From NCBI RefSeq assembly GCF_900103985.1, contig NZ_FNIE01000002.1:620001-684000 (forward strand): a stretch of DNA of 64,000 nt, in the 5' to 3' direction. This DNA is from Actinacidiphila guanduensis. GTDB taxonomy: Bacteria; Actinomycetota; Actinomycetes; Streptomycetales; Streptomycetaceae. The translations under genes and the position numbers were made by a program. Shown here in pieces: positions 50,298 to 58,898 of this stretch. Below the pieces are notes generated by a model, which saw only the letters and a list, made by a program, of their open reading frames with translations, was not told the origin of the DNA and did no database searches. The stretch's first letter is position 1, and each line of letters opens with the position of its first letter.

Positions 50298-51761
50298 ATG
50301 ACCCCCGCGCGGGCGAGCGCGCTCGCCGCCCCGCTACGGGCCGCGATCGGCGCGGCAAAGGTGCTCACCGACCCCGCCCAGTTGCGCACCTACGAGTGCG
50401 ACGGCCTGGCCACCGTGCGGGTCCGCCCGGCCCTGGTGGTGCTCGCCGAGGACCGCGACGACGTCGTGGCCGCGGTGCGGATCTGCGCCGCCGCGGGCGT
50501 GCCCTTCGTCGCCCGCGGCTCGGGCACGGGCCTTTCCGGCGGCGCGGTGCCGGTCGCAGACGGCGTGCTCGTGGTGCTCTCCCGGCTGCGCGCGATCCAC
50601 GCGGTGGACCCCGGCAACGCGCGGGTGACCGCGGGGCCCGGCGTGATCAACCTCTCGGTGACCCGCGCGGCCGCCCCGCACGGCCAGGCGTACGCCCCCG
50701 ACCCCTCCTCCCAGCAGGTCTGCTCGCTCGGCGGCAACATCGCCGAGAACGCCGGCGGCGCGCACTGCCTGAAGTACGGCTTCACCGTCAACCACGTCAC
50801 CGGCGCCGAAGTGGTGCTGCCCGACGGGGAGGTGGTGCGCCTGGGCGGCATCGCGCCCGAGCACCCCGGCCTGGACCTGCTCGGCGCCTTCGTCGGCAGC
50901 GAGGGCACGCTGGGCATCGCCACCGAGATCACCGTGCGCACGGTGCAGGCCCCCGAGACCGTGCGCACCATGCTCGTCGGCTTCCACAGCGTGGCCGACG
51001 CGGCCGGCACCGTCAGCGACATCATCGCCGAGGGCATCCTGCCGGCTGCCGTGGAGATGATGGACGCCCTCGCCATCCAGGCCGCCGAGGCCGCCGTCCA
51101 ATGCGGCTACCCCGAGGGCGCGGTGGCGGTCCTCGTGGTCGAACTCGACGGCCCCGCGGTCGAGGTGGACGAGCAGTTCCGGCAGGTCGAGCGGATCGCC
51201 GCCGCCCGGCATGCCTTCGAGACCCGCATCGCGCGCGACGAGGACGAGCGCGCCCTGATGTGGAAGGGCCGCAAGTCCGCCTTCGCCGCGGTGGGCAGGA
51301 TCAGCCCCGCCTACTACGTGCAGGACGGCGTCATCCCCCGCACCCGGCTGCCCGAAGTCCTGGACGAGGTCGCCCGGTTGGCGGACGCGGCCGGCATCCG
51401 CGTGGCGAACGTCTTCCACGCCGGCGACGGCAACCTGCACCCGCTGATCCTCTTCGACGACGCCGTCGAGGGCGCCGGACACGCAGCAGAGCAGCTGGGA
51501 TTCGCGATCCTCGACCTGTGCCTCGCGAACGGCGGCTCCATCACCGGCGAACACGGCGTCGGCGTGGAGAAGAAGGCCAAGATGGCCGACCAGTTCACCC
51601 CCGGCGACCTCGACGCCATGCACCGGCTGCGCTGCGCCTTCGACCCCGCCGGCCTCGCCAACCCCGGCAAGCTCTTCCCCACCCCGCGGCTGTGCGGCGA
51701 GCGCCCCGGCCCGCACACGGCCGAGGCGCCCCGCGACCCCGCGCTCGGCGAGGTGTTCTGA
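50298..51761 (+). CDS. glcD: Glycolate oxidase subunit GlcD (FAD-linked oxidase)
   Basis: 487 residues from the ATG at 50298. FAD-binding PCMH/VAO domain: PALVVLAEDRDDVVAAVRIC, then PFVARGSGTGLSGGAVPV, PDPSSQQVCSLGGNIAENAGG and LGAFVGSEGTLGI. The C-terminal FAD-oxidase C domain has AAVEMMDALAIQAAEAAVQ, RISPAYYVQDGVIPRTRLPE, VFHAGDGNLHPLILFD and GGSITGEHGVGVEKKAKM (conserved His ligands). With GlcE and GlcF it oxidises glycolate (or D-lactate) to glyoxylate (or pyruvate). glcE starts two bases after the stop, showing tight coupling. The longer frame from 50178 is not likely because it covers the operator. Confidence 0.92.
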   Translation: MTPARASALAAPLRAAIGAAKVLTDPAQLRTYECDGLATVRVRPALVVLAEDRDDVVAAVRICAAAGVPFVARGSGTGLSGGAVPVADGVLVVLSRLRAIHAVDPGNARVTAGPGVINLSVTRAAAPHGQAYAPDPSSQQVCSLGGNIAENAGGAHCLKYGFTVNHVTGAEVVLPDGEVVRLGGIAPEHPGLDLLGAFVGSEGTLGIATEITVRTVQAPETVRTMLVGFHSVADAAGTVSDIIAEGILPAAVEMMDALAIQAAEAAVQCGYPEGAVAVLVVELDGPAVEVDEQFRQVERIAAARHAFETRIARDEDERALMWKGRKSAFAAVGRISPAYYVQDGVIPRTRLPEVLDEVARLADAAGIRVANVFHAGDGNLHPLILFDDAVEGAGHAAEQLGFAILDLCLANGGSITGEHGVGVEKKAKMADQFTPGDLDAMHRLRCAFDPAGLANPGKLFPTPRLCGERPGPHTAEAPRDPALGEVF

Positions 51762-51762
51762 C

Positions 51763-52980
51763 ATGGACCCCGCCGCATCGGGCGCCCGCTGGCCCGCCGC
51801 CGAGACGGTCGCCCCCCGCAGCACCGCCGAGACCGCCGACCTGCTGCGCGGCACCACCGGCACCGTCGTCCCGGTCGGCGCCGGCACCAAGACCGGCTGG
51901 GCCGCCCCGCCCGAGCGCTGCGACCTGCTGCTGCGCACCACCGCGCTGGACCGGATCACCGAGTACGCGCCCGGCGACCTGGTCGTCGTCGCCGAGGCCG
52001 GGGTGCCGCTGGCCGCCCTGCAGAAGCAGCTCGCCGAGCACAGCCAGATGCTCGCCCTCGACCCGCCCGAGGAGGGCGCCACCCTCGGCGGCATCGTGGC
52101 CGCCAACGCCTCCGGGCCCCGCCGGCTGCGCTACGGCACCGTGCGCGACCTGCTCATCGGCGTCACCGCGGTGCTCGCCGACGGCACAGTGGCCCGCTCC
52201 GGCGGCAAAGTGGTCAAGAACGTCGCCGGATACGACCTCGGCAAACTGCACACCGGCGCGCACGGCGCCCTCGGCGTCGTGGTCTCCACGACCTGGCGGC
52301 TCCACCCGCGCCCACCCGCGACCGCGACCGTCACCGCCCCCGTCCACGGCAGCGCCCACGCCGCGGACCTCGCCTTCCGCGTCGCCCGCTCCACCCTCAC
52401 CCCCACCGCCCTCGAACTGAACTGGCGGCGCGGCCCGTTCGACGTCACCGGCGAACTCCTCGCCCTCTTCGAGAGCAGCCCGGCCTCGGTGGCGGGCCAA
52501 GCGGCCGCCTGCGCAGGACTGCTGGCGGGGGAGGAGAGCAAGGCGGCTGTGTACGAGGGGGATTCGGCGCCCTCGGCACACGGCACCTCCCACGACCCGG
52601 ACCGTGTCGCCATCGGCGCCGCGCTGCCCGCCTGGTTCGGCCAACGCCCCACCGGGCCAATGGTGTTGCGGCTCGCCTACGCGCCCGCCGCGCTGCCGCA
52701 CGTGCTGGACGCGCTGCCGCCCGGGGCGCACGGCACCGCGTCGGCCGCCGTGGGCGTCGGGTACGCCGCGGTGCCGCCCGAGACCGACCTGGCCGCGCTG
52801 CGGGCCGCGCTCGCACCCCACGACGGGTCGGCCGTCGTGCTCGCCGCACACCCCGACCTGCGCGCGGGCCTGGACCACTGGGGCCCGCCCGGCGACGCGT
52901 TCGGCCTGATGACGCGGGTCAAGGACCGCTTCGACCCCGCGCGGCGGCTGTCGCCGGGACGGCTCCTGGGAGGACTGTGA
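51763..52980 (+). CDS. glcE: Glycolate oxidase subunit GlcE (FAD-binding)
   Basis: 405 residues. A single FAD-binding PCMH domain: TVVPVGAGTKTGWAAPPERC, DLVVVAEAGVPLAALQKQLA, DPPEEGATLGGIVAANASGP, LIGVTAVLADGTVARSGGKV and VKNVAGYDLGKLHTGAHGAL, the GlcE signature. The C-terminal part lacks the FAD-oxidase C domain of GlcD, as expected, and ends MTRVKDRFDPARRLSPGRLL, a typical terminus. Its stop overlaps the glcF start. It probably forms part of the GlcDEF membrane-associated complex. Confidence 0.92.
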   Translation: MDPAASGARWPAAETVAPRSTAETADLLRGTTGTVVPVGAGTKTGWAAPPERCDLLLRTTALDRITEYAPGDLVVVAEAGVPLAALQKQLAEHSQMLALDPPEEGATLGGIVAANASGPRRLRYGTVRDLLIGVTAVLADGTVARSGGKVVKNVAGYDLGKLHTGAHGALGVVVSTTWRLHPRPPATATVTAPVHGSAHAADLAFRVARSTLTPTALELNWRRGPFDVTGELLALFESSPASVAGQAAACAGLLAGEESKAAVYEGDSAPSAHGTSHDPDRVAIGAALPAWFGQRPTGPMVLRLAYAPAALPHVLDALPPGAHGTASAAVGVGYAAVPPETDLAALRAALAPHDGSAVVLAAHPDLRAGLDHWGPPGDAFGLMTRVKDRFDPARRLSPGRLLGGL

Positions 52981-54470
52981 TGCACCCGAACCCGTCGCAG
53001 GACCCGTCCCCCGCAGGAGGCGGCAGCCCATCAGGCCCCCCGGCCCCCGCTCCCGCCCTCCCCCTCGGGCCCGTCGTCGCCGCCAGCGCCGCGTCCGCCA
53101 CCGTGGGGCTCGGAATGCCCGGCTTCGGGCTGCCGCAGGGCTTCGACGCGGTACAGCCGCCCGACGCCGCACTCGCGGCGGACTGCGTGCACTGCGGGTT
53201 CTGCCTGCCGAGCTGCCCGACCTATGTGCTGTGGGGCGAGGAGATGGACAGCCCCCGCGGGCGGATCGACCTGATCAAGGGCGGGCTGGCAGGCGAGGGA
53301 CTGGACGCGACCGCCGTACGCCACCTGGACCAGTGCCTGGGGTGCATGGCGTGCGTGACCGCGTGCCCCTCGGGCGTGCAGTACGACAAGCTGATCGAGG
53401 CCACGCGCGCCCAGGTCGAACGCCGCGCCACCCGCCCCTGGCGCGAGCGCCTGCTGCGCACCCTTGTGTACAGCCTGTTCCCGCACCCGCGGCGGCTGCG
53501 CGCCCTGCGCGTCCCCTTGCGCGCCTGCCAGCGCAGCGGCCTGCGCACCCTCGCCGCCCGCGCGGGCCTGCTGCGGCTGCTGCCCGCCCGGCTGCGGGCG
53601 ATGGAGGCGCTCGCCCCGCGACTCGGCCCCGCGCCCGCCCTGCCCCGGCGCGTGCCCGCGATGGGCACCCGGCGGCTGACCGTGGGGCTCCTCACCGGCT
53701 GCGTGCAGGGCACCTTCTTCCCCGACGTGAACGCCGCGACCACGCGGGTGCTCGCCGCCGAGGGCTGCGAGGTGATCGTGCCGCGCGGGCAGGGCTGCTG
53801 CGGGGCGCTGTCCGCGCACGCCGGGCGGTCCCGGGAGGCGGTGCGCTTCGCCAAGGCGGTGATCGGGGCCTTCGAGACGGCCGGGGTCGACGCGATCGTG
53901 GTCAACGCCGCCGGCTGCGGCTCCCAACTCAAGGAGTACGGCCACCTGCTGCGCGACGAAGGGGCCGACTGGCCGCGGCGGGCCGCCGAGTTGGCGGCGA
54001 AGGTCCGTGACATCGCCGAACTGCTCGACGAGATCGGCCCGGTGGCACCCAGGCATCCACTGGAGGTGACCGTCGCCTACCAGGACGCCTGCCACCTCGC
54101 CCACGCGCAAGGGGTGCGCGACCAGCCCCGGCGGCTGCTGCGCTCGGTGCCCGGCGTGCAGCTGCGCGAACTGCCCGAGGCGGAGATCTGCTGCGGCAGC
54201 GCGGGCACCTACAACCTGCTGCACCCCGAGCCCGCCCGCGAGTTGGGCGAGCGCAAGGCGCGCGCGGTGCTCGCCACCGGCGCCGGCCTGATGGTCACCG
54301 CCAACCCCGGCTGCTGGATGCAGGTCGCCACCACGCTCGCCGGGATGGGCGCGCGGATGCCGGTCGCGCACACCGTCCAGGTGCTCGACGCGGCCATCCG
54401 CGGCGTCCCCGTCGAACGGCTGCTCGCCGACGCCCTCGACGGCCCCGGCACCCCGCTGCCCGCTCCCTGA
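52980..54470 (+). CDS. glcF: Glycolate oxidase iron-sulfur subunit GlcF
   Basis: 496 residues from the ATG at 52980; a GTG three bases earlier is possible, with GGAGGA upstream. After a Pro/Gly/Ala-rich extension of about 45 residues unusual for the family, two ferredoxin-type [4Fe-4S] motifs follow: CVHCGFCLPSCP and CLGCMACVTACP. The C-terminal part has two cysteine-rich CCG domains, LLTGCVQGTFFPDVN ... GQGCCGALSAHAG ... NAAGCGSQLKEYG and AYQDACHLAHAQG ... EICCGSAGTYNLL ... NPGCWMQ. It should pass electrons from the FAD subunits to the quinone pool. It overlaps glcE (TGATG). Confidence 0.92.
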   Translation: MHPNPSQDPSPAGGGSPSGPPAPAPALPLGPVVAASAASATVGLGMPGFGLPQGFDAVQPPDAALAADCVHCGFCLPSCPTYVLWGEEMDSPRGRIDLIKGGLAGEGLDATAVRHLDQCLGCMACVTACPSGVQYDKLIEATRAQVERRATRPWRERLLRTLVYSLFPHPRRLRALRVPLRACQRSGLRTLAARAGLLRLLPARLRAMEALAPRLGPAPALPRRVPAMGTRRLTVGLLTGCVQGTFFPDVNAATTRVLAAEGCEVIVPRGQGCCGALSAHAGRSREAVRFAKAVIGAFETAGVDAIVVNAAGCGSQLKEYGHLLRDEGADWPRRAAELAAKVRDIAELLDEIGPVAPRHPLEVTVAYQDACHLAHAQGVRDQPRRLLRSVPGVQLRELPEAEICCGSAGTYNLLHPEPARELGERKARAVLATGAGLMVTANPGCWMQVATTLAGMGARMPVAHTVQVLDAAIRGVPVERLLADALDGPGTPLPAP

Positions 54471-54768
54471 CCGAGCCGCCCGGCACCGCCGGCTCACGTA
54501 CGGGCCACGCACGGACACCGGGCGAGAAGCCGAGTACGGGCACGTACGCACCTGGGCACGGCTCGTACGCACCCGGGCTTCGCCCGTACGCACCCGAAGC
54601 ACCGCCCCCGCCCACGTCGACCCCGCGGAACCCCGCTGCCGCAGGGCCTGGCCCCCGTATCCGGAGCCCCCGCACCAGGAAATCCCCGCACCCGGAACCC
54701 CCTTCACCCAGCGCCCGCGCATCCCCCCACTTCACGGCACCGCTCGCACCCGAACGAAGAGGTCCCCC

Positions 54769-56643
54769 ATGTCCCTCGCCGTGCACTCCGCCCTCGCCCC
54801 GGCCGCCCCGCCCGGCCACCCGGGCCTGCCCGGTCTCGTCCACCTCGCCTCCTACCAGCAGGACTACCGCCCGGTCGGCGACTCGCTCGGCTGGTCCTCA
54901 CTGATCGCCGTACTGCCGCTGCTCGTGCTCTTCGTCCTGCTCGGCGTGCTGCGGATGAGAGCCTGGCTCGCCTCGCTGATCGGGCTCGCCGTCGCGCTCC
55001 TGCTCGCCATCACCGTCTACTCGATGCCGGCCGGCGACGCCTTCGACAGCGGCCTGCTCGGCGCCGCGTTCGGCTTCTTCCCGATCATGTGGATCGTCAT
55101 CAACGCGATCTGGGTCCACAACCTCACCGTGCAGACCGGCCACTTCGACGTGCTGCGCCGCTCGTTCGCCTCCGTCAGCGACGACCAGCGGGTGCAGGCG
55201 GTCATCATCGCCTTCTGCTTCGGCGCGCTCATGGAGGCCCTCGCCGGATTCGGCACGCCGGTCGCCATGTGCTCGGTGATGCTGATAGCGCTGGGCTTCC
55301 GGCCGCTCAAGGCCGCGACGGTGGCGCTGGTCGCCAACACGGCGCCCGTCGCCTTCGGTGCCATCGCCGTGCCGATCACCACGCTCGCCGGCGTCACCGG
55401 GATGCCCGTGGACGACCTGGGCTCCATGGTCGGCCGGCAGACCCCGGTGCTGGCCCTCTTCGTGCCGCTGGCGCTGGTCTTCATCGTCGACGGCCGGCGC
55501 GGGCTGCGGCAGACCTGGCAGCCGGCGGTGCTGTGCGGGGTGGTCTTCGCCGTCTTCCAGTACCTGGCCTCGAACTTCTGGTCGGTGCAGCTTGCCGACA
55601 TCATCGCCGCGCTCGCCTCCGCGCTCGCCCTGCTCGCCCTGACCCGCGTGTGGCACGCGGCCGAGCCCTACCAGGAGAGCGACACCGACGAGGAGCCGGG
55701 CGGCACGGGCGCCAACCCGCCCGCGGGAGACGGCGGTACGGTCCCGGTGGGCGGAACGGGCGGCGGGCCCGCGGCAGGCGGTGGGCACACCGACGCCATG
55801 GTGCTCACCCGGGTGGAATCCGGACCCGAACCCGCGCCCGCCGACTCGCGGTTGGACGTCTTCCGCGCGTACGCGCCCTACCTGGCCATCATCGTGGTGT
55901 TCGTGCTCGCCACCCGCGTCCCGGCGATCACCGGCAAGCCGCCGGCCAAGCCCGGCGCCTCCGGCACCGGCATCGAGTCCGTGACCCGGATCGTCAACTG
56001 GCCCGGTCTGCACATCACCAACGCCGACGGCAACGCCGTGGCCACCACCTTCAAGCTCAACTACCTCTCGGCGGCGGGCAGTCTGCTGCTCATCTCCGGA
56101 CTGCTCAGCATGGCGCTGCTCGGCGTCGGCGCCCGCCGGGCGCTGGCCGCCTACGGACGCACCCTGGACCAGCTGAAGTTCGCCGTGCTCACCGTGATGC
56201 TCGTGCTCGCGCTCGGCTACATCATGAACGAGTCCGGCGAGACCACCACCCTGGGCCTGTGGGCGGCCGGCGCGGGCGGCGCCTTCGCCCTGCTCTCCCC
56301 GCTGCTCGGCTGGCTCGGCACCGCCGTCACCGGCTCCGACACCTCCTCCAACTCCCTCTTCGGCACCCTCCAGGTCACCGCCGCCCACCAGGCGGGTCTG
56401 TCCCCGCTGCTGATGGCCGCGGCCAACTCCTCCGGTGGCGTGCTCGGCAAGATGATCTCCCCGCAGAACCTGGCCATCGCGGCGGCGGCCGTCGGCTACC
56501 AGGGCCGCGAAGGGGTCATCTTCCGCCGGGTGTTCCTGTGGAGCGTGGTCTTCGTCGCTTTCATGTGCCTGCTGGTGTACCTGCAGAGCACGCAGGTGCT
56601 GGACTGGATGGTGGTGGGCACCCCGAAGCCGGCGGCGCCGTAG
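54769..56643 (+). CDS. L-lactate/glycolate permease (LldP/GlcA family)
   Basis: 624 residues with about 12-14 membrane helices. The family core is visible in VLPLLVLFVLLGVLRMRAWL, FFPIMWIVINAIWVHNLTVQTG, CFGALMEALAGFGTPVAMCSVM, VANTAPVAFGAIAVPITTLA, FFVL-type helices and, near the end, GTAVTGSDTSSNSLFGTLQVTAA, ANSSGGVLGKMISPQNLAIA. This signature is specific to LldP-type lactate and glycolate carriers. A hydrophilic insert of about 70 residues near 300-370 (Gly/Pro/Glu-rich) is longer than usual. It lies 298 bases after glcF; that gap carries repeated CGTACGCACC units but no strong terminator, so co-regulation with glcDEF is likely. Confidence 0.92.
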   Translation: MSLAVHSALAPAAPPGHPGLPGLVHLASYQQDYRPVGDSLGWSSLIAVLPLLVLFVLLGVLRMRAWLASLIGLAVALLLAITVYSMPAGDAFDSGLLGAAFGFFPIMWIVINAIWVHNLTVQTGHFDVLRRSFASVSDDQRVQAVIIAFCFGALMEALAGFGTPVAMCSVMLIALGFRPLKAATVALVANTAPVAFGAIAVPITTLAGVTGMPVDDLGSMVGRQTPVLALFVPLALVFIVDGRRGLRQTWQPAVLCGVVFAVFQYLASNFWSVQLADIIAALASALALLALTRVWHAAEPYQESDTDEEPGGTGANPPAGDGGTVPVGGTGGGPAAGGGHTDAMVLTRVESGPEPAPADSRLDVFRAYAPYLAIIVVFVLATRVPAITGKPPAKPGASGTGIESVTRIVNWPGLHITNADGNAVATTFKLNYLSAAGSLLLISGLLSMALLGVGARRALAAYGRTLDQLKFAVLTVMLVLALGYIMNESGETTTLGLWAAGAGGAFALLSPLLGWLGTAVTGSDTSSNSLFGTLQVTAAHQAGLSPLLMAAANSSGGVLGKMISPQNLAIAAAAVGYQGREGVIFRRVFLWSVVFVAFMCLLVYLQSTQVLDWMVVGTPKPAAP

Positions 56644-56866
56644 GCCACTTGGGCCGCAGGATGAGTACGGGCGGGGCCGCGTCGTACGGTGGCGGCCGCG
56701 TCCGTACGGCGCTGTTCCCGTCCGTACCCCCGCGTGCGACCGTCCGTACCCGCGCTGACCGTGCACCGACAGCCGGCGCGTACACCCCGCTGACGCTGGG
56801 TCAACCACCCGTCCGGCAGGCGGAATTACGATGGCGCGCAAAGGAGCCCCTGGCATAGTCCCAGGC

Positions 56867-57463
56867 ATGCTGACCGACACCCTGTGGACACTCGTCGAGG
56901 ACTGCAGGCGGCAGGGGCTCGGTGGCTGCGCCCGGGACGCGTGGCTGCTCGACACCCTCTCCCGGCAGCCCCCGGACGGGATCGTCCGCTTCCAGGCGTG
57001 CCTGGACCACCTGCTCGGCGAGTCGCTCAGCTGGAACCTGTGGGCGGCGGCCGACCGCATCCTGGGCACCTGGTGCTCCGACCAGAGCTTCTGCTTCTTC
57101 CAGTGCTGGCTGCTGGGCCTGGGCCGGCCGGTCTTCGAGGCCGCCGTCGCCGACCCGGACGTCCTCGCCCTCGCCCCCGAGGTGCGCCGGCTCGCCCGGC
57201 TGCCGCGCCCCGACTGGCCGCCCGCCGACCGCCCCGGCTGGGAGCTGCTCACCGCGCTGCCGGCCCGGGCGTACGAGGCGGCGGCCGGGGGCTTCGAGGA
57301 CGGCGGCGACGCCTTCTACCGCGCGGCCCGCCGCGTGCTGGATGAGGAGGGCCTGCGGCCCGCCCCGCTGCTGCCGCGGGGCCACCGCTGGAGCGCGCGC
57401 GACGAGGCCGAGGCGGCGCGGCGGCTGCCGCGGCTCGCGGCGATGTTCCCGCTGGAGCGGTGA
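56867..57463 (+). CDS. DUF4240 domain protein
   Basis: 198 residues from the ATG at 56867; an ATG at 56831 is also in frame. The N-terminus LTDTLWTLVEDCRRQG, the segment IVRFQACLDHLLGESLSWNLWAAADRILGTWCSDQSFCFFQCWLLGLGR (about 40-90) and DVLALAPEVRRLARL define a DUF4240 domain, common in Streptomyces and without known function. Many Trp and Cys residues cluster in the middle. The C-terminal ~60 residues have RAYEAAAGGFEDGGDAFYRAARRVL, also seen in relatives. Cytoplasmic. Upstream 56644-56866 is non-coding with GTACGGC repeats. Confidence 0.85.
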   Translation: MLTDTLWTLVEDCRRQGLGGCARDAWLLDTLSRQPPDGIVRFQACLDHLLGESLSWNLWAAADRILGTWCSDQSFCFFQCWLLGLGRPVFEAAVADPDVLALAPEVRRLARLPRPDWPPADRPGWELLTALPARAYEAAAGGFEDGGDAFYRAARRVLDEEGLRPAPLLPRGHRWSARDEAEAARRLPRLAAMFPLER

Positions 57464-57594
57464 AGGGGCCGCGGGTCGCGGCGGGTACGGGGCGGCTCGT
57501 GGGCCGCGACGGTGAGGGGGCCGCGCACCGGCACACAGCCGTACAACCGGCCCGCCGCCTTGCCGGCACAGCCGTCAACCGGCTCACACAGCCC

Positions 57595-57691
57595 GGCCCA
57601 CAGCCGTTCAGCCAGCACAGGGCCCCGGCCCACAGCCGTCCAGCCAGCGCAGGGCCCCTGCCCGCAGCCGTTCCGGCCGGCGCACGGCCCC
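57595..57691. repeat. Three tandem 32-33-bp repeats
   Basis: Units at 57595-57626, 57627-57658 and 57659-57691 share GGCCCACAGCCGTYCAGCC and end GGGCCCC; the third is the most diverged. They fill the convergent gap between the DUF4240 and amidase genes. Confidence 0.75.
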
Positions 57692-57704
57692 TCCGTGACC
57701 CGTC

Positions 57705-58355
57705 TCAGCCGCCGTTGACCAGGCGGATGTAGCGCACCCAGTCCCAGTTCGGGCCCGGGTCCGTGTGGTCGGTGCCGGGCACCTCGACGTGGCCGATGAT
57801 GTGCTCGCGGTCCTTCGGGATGCCGTACTTGGTGCAGATCTCGGCGGTCAGGGCCGCGGACGCGTGGTACATCGCCGTGGTGAACCACGAGGGGTCGTCC
57901 ACGTACCCCTCGTGTTCGATGCCGATGCTGCGGGTGTTGTAGTCCCAGTTGCCCGCGTGCCAGGCGACGTCGTGCTCGCGCACGCACTGGTCGATGGCGC
58001 CGTCGGCGGAGCGGACCACGTAGTGCGCGCAGGCCGCGTGGGCGGGGTCCTGGAAGAGGGAGATGGTGTCGGCGAAGGTCTCCTGGGTGACGTGGATCAC
58101 CACGAGGTTGATCGGGTAGGTCGAAGGGCGGTTGGCGGCGGTGTAGTTGGCGGTGCTGGCCGGGGCCCAGGTGGCGCCGGGGTAGTCCACGGTGGCGGCC
58201 GAGGCGGTGCCCGCGGTCCACAGGTCGCCGGCGAGGGCGGCGCCGGCCGCGGCGCCGAGGGCGAGGCCGCCGCGCAGCAGCGATCTGCGGGCGGGGCCGG
58301 ACGGGGAGGCGGTGCGGGGGAGTTCGGGACCGGACGAGCTGCTGGGGCGTTCCAT
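57705..58355 (-). CDS. Tat-exported N-acetylmuramoyl-L-alanine amidase (Amidase_2/PGRP)
   Basis: 216 residues from the ATG at 58355 (GGGAG upstream), or 230 from the ATG at 58397. The signal GPARRSLLRGGLALGAAAGAALAG has a twin-arginine pair. The Amidase_2 domain follows: INLVVIHVTQETFADTISLF (first zinc His), AHYVVRSADGAIDQCVREHD, WHAGNWDYNTRSIGIEHEGY (a second His region and conserved Glu) and EHIIGHVEVPGTDHTDPGPNWDW with the remaining zinc His. It cuts the lactyl-amide bond of peptidoglycan, acting in wall turnover. It is divergent from the c-di-AMP-controlled M23 peptidase gene. Confidence 0.9.
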   Translation of the reverse strand: MERPSSSSGPELPRTASPSGPARRSLLRGGLALGAAAGAALAGDLWTAGTASAATVDYPGATWAPASTANYTAANRPSTYPINLVVIHVTQETFADTISLFQDPAHAACAHYVVRSADGAIDQCVREHDVAWHAGNWDYNTRSIGIEHEGYVDDPSWFTTAMYHASAALTAEICTKYGIPKDREHIIGHVEVPGTDHTDPGPNWDWVRYIRLVNGG

Positions 58356-58770
58356 GACGAGGGGCTCCCTGGGGCGTCGCGGTGGCGTCGAGTTCATGAC
58401 AACAACGATCGTGCGGTCCGGGATGGGGGCGTGCCAAGCGGTTCGCGCACCGGCACAGGTCCATACCGGTGGCGGTTGAAGGCCGAGAGGGTGTCGGACG
58501 GGGTCCGGGCGGCCGCATTCCGGGATCGCCCGCTCACCCAACGTAGCAACAGCGACCCGTTCCGATAACGACTGATGCACGCTCACATCACCGCCCGGCC
58601 ACGTCGGATGACGGTCTTGCCCGCTCTGGGCACGTCATGTGCGATTTGTTCCGGCGGCCAACTCTCGGATTCGGCTTGGAAAACGCCCCCGGCTCTATTA
58701 ACGTTCGATAACGCAGCGCGGTCGTCACCGCCGCCGCCAGGACGGCGGACCGCGCGCTTGCCGAATCCCG
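58356..58770. promoter_or_regulatory. Divergent promoter region of amidase and M23 peptidase genes
   Basis: About 415 bases without a gene. The stretch 58560-58725 is less GC-rich and includes TTGGAA and TCTATTAACGTTCGATAAC (near 58694), a plausible promoter for the riboswitch-controlled transcript. No confident -10/-35 pair can be set. Confidence 0.4.
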
Positions 58771-58885
58771 TCCGCGGGAACCGGGGACCCGAGAACATGG
58801 GGTGAATCGGGCAGTAGCCAGGCCCGTAGGAGACCTTCTTCCTCCGAACCCGTCAGCTAACCCGGTAGGCGAGAGGGAAGGAAAG
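58771..58885 (+). promoter_or_regulatory. c-di-AMP riboswitch (ydaO/yuaA class)
   Basis: The leader has the conserved blocks of the ydaO class: CCGGGGACCCGAGAACATGG, GGGTGAATCGGGC, GTAGGAGACCTTCTTCCTCC, GAACCCGTCAGCTAACCCGG and TAGGCGAGAGGGAAGGA. It ends 13 bases before the GTG of the M23 peptidase. In Streptomyces this RNA binds cyclic di-AMP and switches off genes for wall-lytic enzymes. The left boundary is approximate. Confidence 0.93.
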
Positions 58886-58898
58886 GAGAGCGCCCGTC

